A stretch of 64,000 bases of DNA from assembly GCF_000238775.2 (NCBI RefSeq), contig NZ_AFEJ02000002.1:1597501-1661500 (forward strand), written 5' to 3'. This document shows positions 17,630 through 26,877 of the stretch, piece after piece. Below the pieces are notes generated by a model. The model was not told where the DNA came from and did not search any database. It saw nothing but the letters and a program-made list of their open reading frames with translations. The position numbers and the translations under genes are program-made. The stretch is from Acaryochloris sp. CCMEE 5410. GTDB taxonomy: Bacteria > Cyanobacteriota > Cyanobacteriia > Thermosynechococcales > Thermosynechococcaceae. Positions within the stretch are counted from its first letter, which is position 1. Every line of letters starts with the position of its first letter.

Positions 17630-18982
17630 CTAAAACGCTTTCTGCCAACCCAGGGTTAACACCCAATCTGTTTCTAACTGGGGACCATCCAGGGACTGAT
17701 AAACCGGCAGGGCAAACTCTACGGCTAACCGATGGCCTGCCAAGACTCCCTGATTAACGAGAAAGTTGAGTCCCAAGCCCACATCCAAACGAGTTCCCCC
17801 TCGGAGATTGGGGTTGGCGGTCGGGATAATCGCCGGATTCAGGCGAGGATCGGCACCTGTAATATTGCCCCAGGTCGCCCCTTTCAACCGTATCGAGGTA
17901 CTCAACCAGTTATTCCAACGGCGGGCTCCCCATCCTGTTAGATTGAAGCGATTACCGAGCCGATAACTATTACCATTTGTTCCTAGACGAAGGGTGCCTA
18001 AGGCCTGTCCGCCCCAGGACCAATGATCGGATTGGCCTAAATAGGTGATCCCAGGGTGTAAATCAAAGGTGCCTGATCCCAACTGCATGGGATAGGGAAG
18101 GACTTGATTTGGACCTGCAGGGGTATCGTCTCTGCTGTTAGTCGATCCAGTTGGGAAGCTGATCCCCGCGTTGAAGTGAATCCGCTGCCGATCTTGGTCG
18201 AGAATTTTGTACAGCCCCATCAACTGAATATCCCCAAAACCATCGGACTGAGTGGTAAACCGTGTCCCCATACGGGTGACATGTTCCATACTTTTGAAGA
18301 TATAGGGAGCCATCACACTCAGAGTGAGTTCATCAGTAGGGGCATACATGGCTCCTAACATGTGCATGTCCGTCGTCATTTCGGTGGGGGTGACTGGAAA
18401 CTGTTGCAGTACTTGAGCAGGCGTCAAATCAGTTGTGCCACCTCGATTGCCCGCCATCTCCATCCGCATAAAGCGGTAGGAAAACATCACTTCGCCTGCT
18501 CCATGGGTATGATCGCCCATGACACCAATCGGTGCATGGCCGTCGGGACGCCCTGAACGCCACAGGTTATCTGAGGATTCTGCCGGTTCCGACTGATCAT
18601 CCTTCTCAGCAGACGGTTCTTCCTCAGATGAGTCACTCTCTAGACGATCGGCAATATGTAGGGGGGCATCTCCTGAGGCAATAACGCCCCAATCTTGAGG
18701 ATGATCAACCGATTTTGGTTGTAGTTCAGCCATGGTCTGGAGACTCGATTTAAACCCCGTTTGTGGATCATCAGAAGCCTCGTTTTGGAGATCAGATTCT
18801 AAAACAACAGGTTGCGCTTCAGAACCCTTGCGAGAAAACAGCTCTGAAACTTCTAGCAGTTGGGGCTGCTGTACTTTGAAATCTTCAGCCATGCAGGGTT
18901 CTATTCCTAGGAGAATAGTGAGGATCATGGCACTAGAAGACTGTAATGCCTGGGGAGAACACCAAAGGAGGTTAACTTTCAA
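17630..18982 (-). CDS. outer-membrane beta-barrel protein, Met/His-rich
   Basis: A 450-residue protein with a signal-like N-terminus, an acidic linker (about residues 60-140) and a C-terminal barrel. The barrel begins HAPIGVMGDHTHGAGEVMFS and contains MTTDMHMLGAMYAPTDELTL. It ends in alternating strands, with the final aromatic residue in LGWQKAF typical of outer-membrane barrels. The pattern resembles proteins annotated as transporter or phenol-degradation MetA-like barrels that often sit near metal-resistance genes. The Met/His clusters would suit copper binding, but no copper gene is adjacent, so the substrate is open. Confidence 0.75.
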   Translation of the reverse strand: MKVNLLWCSPQALQSSSAMILTILLGIEPCMAEDFKVQQPQLLEVSELFSRKGSEAQPVVLESDLQNEASDDPQTGFKSSLQTMAELQPKSVDHPQDWGVIASGDAPLHIADRLESDSSEEEPSAEKDDQSEPAESSDNLWRSGRPDGHAPIGVMGDHTHGAGEVMFSYRFMRMEMAGNRGGTTDLTPAQVLQQFPVTPTEMTTDMHMLGAMYAPTDELTLSVMAPYIFKSMEHVTRMGTRFTTQSDGFGDIQLMGLYKILDQDRQRIHFNAGISFPTGSTNSRDDTPAGPNQVLPYPMQLGSGTFDLHPGITYLGQSDHWSWGGQALGTLRLGTNGNSYRLGNRFNLTGWGARRWNNWLSTSIRLKGATWGNITGADPRLNPAIIPTANPNLRGGTRLDVGLGLNFLVNQGVLAGHRLAVEFALPVYQSLDGPQLETDWVLTLGWQKAF

Positions 18983-19165
18983 AACAAATCCTATTTTTTC
19001 GCAGATAAAGATAACTCGGTATTCTCGTCAAATCCCTTTATGGCGTCAAAAGACCAGCCGTCTTAGTTCGACTGCGAGTCAAAGAGGGAAGTCACGCCTA
19101 AAAACTCAGCATCAGGGGTGAGCTGAGTCGGCAGCGAAGATGTCCCCGTCAACCCTACGACTTGA

Positions 19166-20911
19166 TTACTTCAACTGCTTGGCATAAAGACTGGCATAGC
19201 GAGACAGACCATTCGCCATCAGCTGTTGATGGGTGCCAGATTCGACAATTTGGCCGTTTTCCACGACAAAAATTCGATCCGAGTTCAGAACGGTTGTCAG
19301 ACGATGAGCAATCAGGATAACGGTGCACTGACCCGAGGCAGGCCCGCCCATCAGATTCTCCAAGGCGGCCTGAACCAATGCTTCCGATTCTGTGTCCAAG
19401 GCAGATGTGGCCTCATCCAATACCAAAATACGGGGATTACGAAAGACGGCTCGGGCGATCGCAATTCGCTGACGCTGTCCCCCTGAGAGGGTGGTACCTT
19501 GTTCTCCTAAATAGGTATGAAAACCTTGAGGAAGCTGCTGAATAAATTCGCTAGCATTAGCAATATCAGCGGCTTTCTGGACCTGGGATAACTCAAAGTC
19601 AGCCTGACCATAGGCAATATTCTGGCTGATCGTACCTGAGAATAAATAGGTGTGCTGTGGCACGATACCAATCTGCTGATACCAACTCTGGCGAGAGACG
19701 GATTGTAGATCAATCCCATCGACCAAAATTTGGCCTGCTGTCGGCTGATACAGGCGCAACAACAGATGAGCCAAGGTGGATTTGCCTGCACCGGATGGGC
19801 CAATTAGAGCGATGGTCTCTCCGGGTTGCACCTGAAAACTCAGGTTCTTTAACACCGGTTGCTGAGGGTGATAGGCAAAAGAAACATGCCGGAATTCCAC
19901 CGCCCCTTTGATGTAGGGCAATGGTTTGGCATTCTGAGGCTCAGGGTGACGAGGTAACTCAAGGAGAGCCTGAATGCGATCAATAGAGGCTTGTCCCTGT
20001 TTGAATTTGTTGTAGTTTTCGGTAATCAGATTAATCGGATCGATAAGTAAGACTGCGGCAGCCACAAAGCTAATAAATTGACTGGGGGTCAACTGTCCCA
20101 AACTGATTTGCCAGCCACCTAAGAGAAAGAGTAGCGAGACTGCGATCGCTTCAATAATGCCAACAATCGGATACTGAATCGCTTTAATCCGCTCGACGGC
20201 AAACGTAGCCTGACGGCTTTGTCGAGCCACCTGCATAAACCGCTCCATCTCATAGTCTTCAGCACCATAGGCTTTGACCACTGCCATACCCCTGAGGGTC
20301 TCCGTCAGGAGGCTAGCCAAGCTGGCCACTTGGGTCTGACTTCTGCGAGCAAAGGCTAACAGGCGTTCACCAAACCAACCAATCACCCAGCCCACCAATG
20401 GCGCTAAGACCAAAGCAGCAACGGTCAAGGTCCAGTTGAGGTAAATCATATAGGCCAGAACCGCCACTAGCTGTAGGGCACAGGGCACAGATTGATGAAA
20501 CAACTGGTTGAGAATCTCACCAATGCGATCAATATCTTCCGTCATTCGATAGACTAAATCGCCTGTAGCAGCTTGCTGAAAATAGGGCAGTTCTTGCTGC
20601 TGAAGCTGGGTATAGACACGGCGACGAAGATTCAAGGTGATATCAAAGGCGACTTGAGCCATCAACACATCTTGGCCATATTCAAACCCACCTCGAATCA
20701 CAAAGAACAGGCCAACGACACCCGGTAAATAAAGGAGGGCCTCGAGGTTTTGGTCCCCCACATACTGGGCGGCCTGACCAATCAGGACGGCAATCATCGG
20801 CATGGACAGCACGTAGACCACCGTACAGATCAATGCGAAGGTCAATGATCGTCGATACACCCGGATATGGGGGAAAAGTGCTAAATAGGAGAGACGAGAG
20901 TTCAATAGCAA
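19166..20911 (-). CDS. ABC exporter, fused membrane and ATPase domains (MsbA-like half transporter)
   Basis: A 581-residue type IV ABC exporter half-molecule. Six membrane helices lie within residues 25-300. The nucleotide-binding domain has Walker A GPSGAGKS, the Q-loop IGIVPQHTYLF, the signature LSGGQRQR, Walker B ILVLDEATSALD and the switch His in IAHRLT. It would act as a homodimer or with a partner elsewhere. No accessory gene (HlyD, peptidase, lipid enzyme) is adjacent, so lipid, peptide or drug export cannot be distinguished. It is divergent from the penicillin-binding protein gene. Confidence 0.93.
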   Translation of the reverse strand: MLLNSRLSYLALFPHIRVYRRSLTFALICTVVYVLSMPMIAVLIGQAAQYVGDQNLEALLYLPGVVGLFFVIRGGFEYGQDVLMAQVAFDITLNLRRRVYTQLQQQELPYFQQAATGDLVYRMTEDIDRIGEILNQLFHQSVPCALQLVAVLAYMIYLNWTLTVAALVLAPLVGWVIGWFGERLLAFARRSQTQVASLASLLTETLRGMAVVKAYGAEDYEMERFMQVARQSRQATFAVERIKAIQYPIVGIIEAIAVSLLFLLGGWQISLGQLTPSQFISFVAAAVLLIDPINLITENYNKFKQGQASIDRIQALLELPRHPEPQNAKPLPYIKGAVEFRHVSFAYHPQQPVLKNLSFQVQPGETIALIGPSGAGKSTLAHLLLRLYQPTAGQILVDGIDLQSVSRQSWYQQIGIVPQHTYLFSGTISQNIAYGQADFELSQVQKAADIANASEFIQQLPQGFHTYLGEQGTTLSGGQRQRIAIARAVFRNPRILVLDEATSALDTESEALVQAALENLMGGPASGQCTVILIAHRLTTVLNSDRIFVVENGQIVESGTHQQLMANGLSRYASLYAKQLK

Positions 20912-21063
20912 TTCAGTCCATCACGGCAGCTTTCGGCATCCGCCCAGTAGGATAGAGAAATAGCCCGCTGGGCCAAGCACAGCTTATACGATCAAACCTG
21001 GCGCCCCCCTGTACGACGAATTGGTACTCACCGAGCCATCAACCTGACGATTGAGATTTGCCC

Positions 21064-23307
21064 ATGACATCTCCTAAACCTTCTCCGTCAAAGACCTTTC
21101 TAGGGAATGTGACGCAGGTGGTTCGTACCATTCAAGCAAAAGCAGATCTGTCAAAGCTTACCCTGAAGCGGAATGCTCGGGTGCCAGAGCTAAAAATTAA
21201 TTCCGGTGAAGGGGAACCCCAAAGCTATCCCCTGATTAGCGATCGCTATATTATTGGCCGCAGTGCCCGCACCTGTGACATTGTGATTCGTAATCCCATC
21301 GTCAGCCAGGTACATGCCTCGATTCAGCGGGATGGCAAACACCGCACCTTTTTGATTCGGGATGAACAATCCACCAACGGCATCTTTCGCCGCAAACGCC
21401 GGGTGGACTCCCATGCCTTGCGCCATAAAGATGTCCTCACCCTCGGACCCGCCGCTTTAGAAGCTGCGGTCAGTGTCGAATATATCGATCCACCACCCTG
21501 GTACGTGCGAGGGATGCGCTATCTCCTCTATGGCACTGCAGGCGTCGTGGGTTTAACTCTCCTCGTCGTCGCTGCAGAATGGCAAAAATTCACTGTTCGC
21601 CCCTTACCCACCACCAACCAAGGGCCGATCGTGGTCCTGTCTCGGGACCAAACGCCATTAGCACGACGCCGAGATACGGTTCATGGCGAGTTGAAAAGTC
21701 TGGATGATTTTTCTCCCCATATTGTGAATGCCCTACTAGCCTCTGAGGACAGTCGATTCTATTGGCATATGGGCGTCGATCCCATTGGTATTGTCCGGGC
21801 GGTGGTTACAAACGTCGCTGGAGGTAGCCTAAGAGAAGGGGCCAGTACGATTACCCAACAGCTGGCCCGTAGCGTTTTTCGTAGCTATGTCGGCAGTGAA
21901 GATACCCTGGATCGGAAATTCCGAGAAGCTGTCGTCGCCTTAAAGTTAGAGACCTACTACAGCAAAGACTTTTTGTTGTTGACCTATCTAAATAAGGTCT
22001 ATTTAGGCATCTATGCCAATGGGTTCGAAGACGCAGCTCGCTTTTACTTTGATAAGTCTGCCAAAGACTTAAGCATTGCCGAATCTGCCACCCTCGTAGG
22101 CATTTTACCTGCCCCTAACGCCTTTAACCCTGTCCAGGATTACAATGCGGCCCTAGAATTCCGCAATCGAGTCATTACCCGTATGGCTCAGCAAGGTCGA
22201 ATTAGCCAGGAAGACGCCAATCGCGCCCGTCGCTCTCGCATCGAAATTAGCCCCAAAGCTCGGGAAGAACTGCAAAGTGTAAAGGCCCCTTACTATTACA
22301 GCTATGTCTTTGATGAGTTAGAGGAATTGTTAGGGGCCAGTCTGGCCCAAGAAGGCAATTTTATTGTCACGACTAATTTAGATCTGGCGGTTCAAAACAC
22401 GGCAGAACAAACCCTGGCCAATGCCGTCGCCACCTCTGGCTCAACCTTTGGCTACTCCCAAGGGGCATTACTCACCGTGGATTATGAAGCGGGAGAAATT
22501 ATTGCATTAGTGGGCGGCACCGACTTTAGTAAAAGTCAGTTTAACCGGGTCACCCAAGCCCAGCGGCAGCCAGGGTCAACTTTTAAGCTATTTGGCTATA
22601 CGGCAGCCGTGGATGCCAACATCTCCCCCAATAAAACCTATTCCTGCTCTCCGTTGGCGTGGCAAGGACAGACCTTTACTGGCTGCCAGAATGGCGGCAG
22701 CGGCAATATTGATATGTTTCGGGGATTTGCCCTGTCCGAGAACGTAGTAGCTTTGCGCGTAGCCCAAGATGTGGGTATTTCCCGAGTGATCCAAACCGCT
22801 CGCCAATTAGGAATTACCTCTCCCTTGCAGGCAGTTCCAGCCCTAGTATTGGGACAAAGTGAAGTAACGCCCCTGGAACTCACCCGGGCGTTCGCCATTG
22901 TGGCCAATCGCGGTCGTCGCCATACTCCTCGTGCAATTCGTCAGGTGCTCGATGCCGGAGACTGCAAAGATTCCCGTTCTATTTCTACCTGCCGAGTCAT
23001 TTATGACGGCACCCAAAATGCCAGCACTCAAGTGATCGATCCTGGGGTTGCTGTGGTGATGCAAGACATGATGCGCCAAGTGGTCCAATCCGGTACAGGG
23101 CGAGGCGCTGCGGTTGCCTCTGGGGCTGCAGGGAAAACAGGCACCACGAATTTGGGCCGAGATTTATGGTTTGTCGGTTATGTGCCTCGCCGCAATTTAT
23201 TGACGGGAATTTGGCTCGGCAATGATGACAATAGCCCTACTTCAGGGAGTAGTGCCCAAGCGGCGGCCGTATGGGGCGATTATATGCGGCAAATCGTCAA
23301 TCAATGA
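21064..23307 (+). CDS. class A penicillin-binding protein with N-terminal FHA domain
   Basis: A bifunctional peptidoglycan glycosyltransferase and transpeptidase of about 747 residues. An FHA phosphothreonine-binding domain comes first: IIGRSARTCDIVIRNPIVSQ to STNGIF. One membrane helix follows near residue 160. The GT51 glycosyltransferase has ALLASEDSRFYWHMGVDPIG, EGASTITQQLARS and TYLNKVYLG. The transpeptidase has the catalytic Ser in GSTFK, the SxN motif SEN and KTGTT. The FHA fusion is typical of cyanobacteria and implies control by Ser/Thr kinases. A TTG two codons upstream is an alternative start. Confidence 0.93.
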   Translation: MTSPKPSPSKTFLGNVTQVVRTIQAKADLSKLTLKRNARVPELKINSGEGEPQSYPLISDRYIIGRSARTCDIVIRNPIVSQVHASIQRDGKHRTFLIRDEQSTNGIFRRKRRVDSHALRHKDVLTLGPAALEAAVSVEYIDPPPWYVRGMRYLLYGTAGVVGLTLLVVAAEWQKFTVRPLPTTNQGPIVVLSRDQTPLARRRDTVHGELKSLDDFSPHIVNALLASEDSRFYWHMGVDPIGIVRAVVTNVAGGSLREGASTITQQLARSVFRSYVGSEDTLDRKFREAVVALKLETYYSKDFLLLTYLNKVYLGIYANGFEDAARFYFDKSAKDLSIAESATLVGILPAPNAFNPVQDYNAALEFRNRVITRMAQQGRISQEDANRARRSRIEISPKAREELQSVKAPYYYSYVFDELEELLGASLAQEGNFIVTTNLDLAVQNTAEQTLANAVATSGSTFGYSQGALLTVDYEAGEIIALVGGTDFSKSQFNRVTQAQRQPGSTFKLFGYTAAVDANISPNKTYSCSPLAWQGQTFTGCQNGGSGNIDMFRGFALSENVVALRVAQDVGISRVIQTARQLGITSPLQAVPALVLGQSEVTPLELTRAFAIVANRGRRHTPRAIRQVLDAGDCKDSRSISTCRVIYDGTQNASTQVIDPGVAVVMQDMMRQVVQSGTGRGAAVASGAAGKTGTTNLGRDLWFVGYVPRRNLLTGIWLGNDDNSPTSGSSAQAAAVWGDYMRQIVNQ

Positions 23308-23397
23308 CAGGGAGTAAAGCTGAAAGTTATATTAAGATATGTTATCTATTCTTACAAAAAATCTTAAGATTAAGCCGTAATAACCCTTGCCACGCTT

Positions 23398-23790
23398 TTG
23401 GAAGATCCTGCACTTAAATCAGAGCAAACCTTAAATCCTGACCTCAATGTTCAAAAAGCATTACTGGTCGCCCTCAGCTGGTTCCTAGTGATCGCAGTCA
23501 TCATCGGTGCTGTCTATCAGCTCCGCTTATCTGATCCCTATGTGCGAGATGTCTTGCATCAAGAAGGAGACGTGTCTCAAGGGAATGCTATTTTCCAACT
23601 CAATTGCTCTGGCTGTCACGGCACTTCAGGGGACGGAAAAGTTGGCCCCAGCCTGCATCGAGTCGCCGCCCATCGGTCGCAGGTCGGTTTAATTTATCAA
23701 ATTACGAGCGGTAAAACGCCGCCAATGCCTAAGTTTCAAGCTAGTCCCCAAGAAATGGCTGATTTATTGGAATATTTAAAAACCCTCTAA
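23398..23790 (+). CDS. cytM: cytochrome cM
   Basis: A membrane-anchored monohaem c-type cytochrome of 130 residues. One N-terminal helix (ALLVALSWFLVIAVIIGAVY) precedes the haem motif CSGCH (C70, C73, H74). The Met ligand lies in TPPMPKF. This is the layout of cyanobacterial cytochrome cM, a carrier of debated role in respiration and in stress. No in-frame ATG precedes the haem region, so translation probably starts at the TTG at 23398. Its stop overlaps the convergent DUF3593 gene by 4 bases. Confidence 0.87.
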   Translation: MEDPALKSEQTLNPDLNVQKALLVALSWFLVIAVIIGAVYQLRLSDPYVRDVLHQEGDVSQGNAIFQLNCSGCHGTSGDGKVGPSLHRVAAHRSQVGLIYQITSGKTPPMPKFQASPQEMADLLEYLKTL

Positions 23791-24083
23791 TCTGCTTCCT
23801 GGCGGGCTTGCAAAATAGCCTGACGAAATCCCAACACAATCACGATATTAGAGAGGGTCAAAAAGACTTCGGCTGAGCCATGCAGCCAGTCGACATTGGC
23901 TAAGGATACCCCATAGGTCTTGAGGGCATAAATACCTGCCGGGATGGTGACGGCAATAAATAGCAAGGTTAGGTAAAACCCAATCAACGCTAACCGAGGA
24001 GCTTGACCGGAGCGAGTCAAAAACCACAGAAACCCCAGATAAGGAATCAGAGAAATCGCAAATAGTGCGTCTTTAGTAGCCAT
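23787..24083 (-). CDS. DUF3593 family membrane protein
   Basis: A 98-residue protein with three membrane helices (ALFAISLIPYLGFLWFL, ALIGFYLTLLFIAVTI and a C-terminal helix near VFLTLSNIVIVLGF). It matches the DUF3593 family found in cyanobacteria and plants. It lies 11 bases after the DUF2499 gene on the same strand, and the two are regularly paired. The paired conservation suggests a thylakoid or plastid membrane function that is not defined. Confidence 0.85.
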   Translation of the reverse strand: MATKDALFAISLIPYLGFLWFLTRSGQAPRLALIGFYLTLLFIAVTIPAGIYALKTYGVSLANVDWLHGSAEVFLTLSNIVIVLGFRQAILQARQEAD

Positions 24084-24094
24084 AATTCAACAGG

Positions 24095-24403
24095 TTAAGC
24101 ATCGGGGTTGGGTTGACGTTGGGACCAGAGCAGGGCAGCTACACCACAGAGAGTGACATTGCCGAGAACGGTCATAGACGCTTGCAGGGTCACAAGCCAT
24201 TCCAGCTCAACGGGATTATCGAAAAAATGCCAAGTGCAGGCACACATGGCCCCCACTAAGGCGGGTAACATGGCCAGGGAAAACCACCGCCAGGTCGGGT
24301 TTTGACTGACTTCGCTATAGGTCCAGATCAGCCAAATGGCCATAATCCACTCGATCACGCTGGAAACGTGAATAATCCAGGTGGGAATTGAGAGGGCGTG
24401 CAT
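24095..24403 (-). CDS. ycf49: Ycf49-like DUF2499 membrane protein
   Basis: About 102 residues, starting MHALSIPTWIIHVSSVIEWI from the ATG at 24403. A TTG two codons upstream is also in frame. Three membrane helices are visible, and CTWHFFDNPVELEWLVTLQ matches the DUF2499 (Ycf49) family, conserved in cyanobacteria and some plastid genomes. It forms a two-gene unit with DUF3593. The function is unknown. Confidence 0.85.
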   Translation of the reverse strand: MHALSIPTWIIHVSSVIEWIMAIWLIWTYSEVSQNPTWRWFSLAMLPALVGAMCACTWHFFDNPVELEWLVTLQASMTVLGNVTLCGVAALLWSQRQPNPDA

Positions 24404-24474
24404 AACCAATACATGAATAAGGGGCGGTCTAGGATAATCTTACAAAAGATTGGATTGGGAGAGGTCTGAAACCG

Positions 24475-25515
24475 ATGCGGGCAATTTTAAGTGGCTACTA
24501 TGGTTTCGGCAATGGCGGTGATGAGGCCTTGCTTGCGACCCTGCTGCAAATGCTGCCGAAGGAGGTGTCGCCCCTGGTTTTGTCTTCGAATCCCAAACAG
24601 ACCGCGCGACAGTATCAGGTGGAGACTTGCGATCGCAACCATTCGATCCGCGTATTTCAGGCCATCCAACAGTCGCAAGCCTTTATTTGGGGTGGCGGTA
24701 GCCTCATCCAAGATGCCACCAGTGCCCTTAGTCCGGTCTACTACATTGGCCTAATGGGATTGGCCCAGGGATTAGGCTTAAAAACCATTGCCTGGGCGCA
24801 GGGGATTGGCCCTCTCAAACGCAAAAGCACTCAAATTCTGGCTCGACGAGCATTTCGCAACTGTTCTGCGGTGAGCGTGCGCGATCAGGCGTCTGCTAAA
24901 TATATCGAAGATTGGGGGATTCCTTACCAAATCGCCCCTGATCCAGTTTGGAATTTAGCGGCAAAGCCCGTGGGATGGGTGGATAAACTGCCATCGCCAA
25001 AGGTGGCATTGGTGTTAAGGTCGCACCCCCAACTCACTCCCCCTCGTTTGCAAAACCTAACTATAGCCCTGGTAAAGTTCCAGGCCCAAACCCAAGCCCA
25101 TATTTTGATTATTCCGTTTCAAGCCACTCAGGATTTGGAGATTGCCCAATCTATTCACGACCAAATCCCTGACCATAGTTCACTCATTCGTCTGACCAAC
25201 CCCAGCGACCTGAAAGGGGTGTTCCAAACCGTCGATATGACCATTGCTATGCGGTTGCATGGGCTAATTATGGCTGCAGCTGAAGGCAACCGTTGTTTTG
25301 CTTTGAGCTATGACCCCAAGGTTCGCCAGTTTATGCAGGCTCAACAGTGTCCTGGCTGGGATTTAGTTCAAATCCCTGATGACCCAGAGGTGATTTGCCA
25401 AAGCTGGCTGGAGCATTTTCAAAAAGGAACGGCCTTGCCGAGGGACGAAATAGCCAATCGCACTCAACAGGCCCTTAGCCACCAACAGGTTTTGCACGAG
25501 ACCCTACTCTCATGA
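24475..25515 (+). CDS. csaB: polysaccharide pyruvyl transferase CsaB
   Basis: A 346-residue pyruvyl transferase that puts a ketal pyruvate on cell-wall polysaccharide. In other bacteria this creates binding sites for SLH-domain proteins. The N-terminus ILSGYYGFGNGGDEALLATL and the SQAFIWGGGSLIQDATS segment are characteristic. The Arg/His-containing AMRLHGLIMAAAEG near the C-terminus matches the CsaB family. It overlaps the following glycosyltransferase gene by 4 bases (ATGA), so both probably act in the same surface-polysaccharide pathway. Confidence 0.93.
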   Translation: MRAILSGYYGFGNGGDEALLATLLQMLPKEVSPLVLSSNPKQTARQYQVETCDRNHSIRVFQAIQQSQAFIWGGGSLIQDATSALSPVYYIGLMGLAQGLGLKTIAWAQGIGPLKRKSTQILARRAFRNCSAVSVRDQASAKYIEDWGIPYQIAPDPVWNLAAKPVGWVDKLPSPKVALVLRSHPQLTPPRLQNLTIALVKFQAQTQAHILIIPFQATQDLEIAQSIHDQIPDHSSLIRLTNPSDLKGVFQTVDMTIAMRLHGLIMAAAEGNRCFALSYDPKVRQFMQAQQCPGWDLVQIPDDPEVICQSWLEHFQKGTALPRDEIANRTQQALSHQQVLHETLLS

Positions 25516-26771
25516 CAAAAATCACTATCCTGACGATCGGCTCCCGAGGAGATATTCAACCTTTTTGTGCCTTAGCCCTAGGTCTGATGGCCAAAGGTTA
25601 TTCGGTGACGTTAGCGGCTAGCTTTAACTTTGCAGATTTTGTTCAAGAGCTGGGCATCCCCTTTGCCCCCATTGCAGGTGACTTTCGACAGCTTCTATCC
25701 ACACCCGATGGGCTGGCCTTGCTCCAGGGCAATACGAATGTCACTTTAATAGATGATCAATTGCGATGGCAGCAATATCACGATGCCTGGAATGCCTGTC
25801 AGGGAAGTGACTTACTCATTTTTGCCCCCTTAGCGGCTTGGGGATATCACTTGGCTGAAGCGCTCAATATTCCAGCGATTCTGGTCACGCCAATTCCTGT
25901 TACCGCCACCCGTTCTTATCCGTTTCTCAAATTTGCAGATTCTTCCCAAGGGAAATTAGCCAGTTATTTCAACGTCTTTACATTTCGATTGGTAGAGTTT
26001 CTCTCTTGGCAAAAAAGCCGATTGCTGATGAATCAGTTTAGACAAGAGGTACTGCAGTTGCCTCCTATCTCACGGATGGGAACACGCTATCGTCGCTCCC
26101 ACCCACCCCACCTATCACCACTCCCTGTTCTCAACTGTTACAGCCAGGCAGTCTTGCCACCACCCTCGGATTGGCCATCCCATGTGCATCAGGGCAGTTA
26201 TTTATTTCTGGATAATTCAACTCCCTACACGCCCTCTCCTGAGCTACAAGCATTTCTCCAAGCTGACCCCAAACCTTTCTACATTGGCTTTGGTAGCATG
26301 ATGGCCTGCAATCCTGAAATAATTGTTGACACCATTGTTACGACTCTCCGAAGAACTGGACAGCGCGCTATTTTCTGTACGGGTTGGGGTGGATTTACAA
26401 CTTCGGAAGTACCGGATTTCCTTTATGTAACCCAGGAGGTACCTCATGATTGGCTTCTACCCCAGGTGACTGCTGCCATCCACCATGGTGGCTCGGGGAC
26501 CACTGCCGCCACACTGAGGGCTGGAACGCCTTCTATTGTGGTGCCATTTTTTGCCGATCAGCCTGCCTGGGGTAAGCGGCTAGAACAGTTAGGGGTTGGA
26601 ACTGCACCGCTTCCTTTTGCTGAGTTAACAGCTGAAACTTTGGCAGACAGAATTCAGACTATCCTTGACACTCCATCCATGCAGCACAAAGCCCAAGACC
26701 TCAGCCGACAAATTCAAAGTGAAGATGGAGTGGCTATGGCAATTGAAGTGATTGAACATTATCTTCAATGA
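25512..26771 (+). CDS. glycosyltransferase family 1 (UGT/MGT-like, GT28-type N-terminus)
   Basis: A 419-residue GT-B fold glycosyltransferase. The N-terminal acceptor domain begins ILTIGSRGDIQPFCALALGL. The C-terminal donor domain shows KPFYIGFGSM and the signature AAIHHGGSGTTAATLRAGTP followed by PFFADQPAWG. These match sterol, lipid or macrolide glucosyltransferases that use UDP-sugars. It is translationally coupled to csaB, so a lipid-linked or envelope glycoconjugate is the most likely acceptor. That is inference from context. Confidence 0.9.
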   Translation: MTKITILTIGSRGDIQPFCALALGLMAKGYSVTLAASFNFADFVQELGIPFAPIAGDFRQLLSTPDGLALLQGNTNVTLIDDQLRWQQYHDAWNACQGSDLLIFAPLAAWGYHLAEALNIPAILVTPIPVTATRSYPFLKFADSSQGKLASYFNVFTFRLVEFLSWQKSRLLMNQFRQEVLQLPPISRMGTRYRRSHPPHLSPLPVLNCYSQAVLPPPSDWPSHVHQGSYLFLDNSTPYTPSPELQAFLQADPKPFYIGFGSMMACNPEIIVDTIVTTLRRTGQRAIFCTGWGGFTTSEVPDFLYVTQEVPHDWLLPQVTAAIHHGGSGTTAATLRAGTPSIVVPFFADQPAWGKRLEQLGVGTAPLPFAELTAETLADRIQTILDTPSMQHKAQDLSRQIQSEDGVAMAIEVIEHYLQ

Positions 26772-26877
26772 ACTAAGTCATTTGAATGCCAGTCAAATCC
26801 CCAAACTTCTTCGGCCTTCTATCGTTTGTTTCCTGTTAATTCGCCAATAACATAGATGGGTAACGATAAAACTCACG

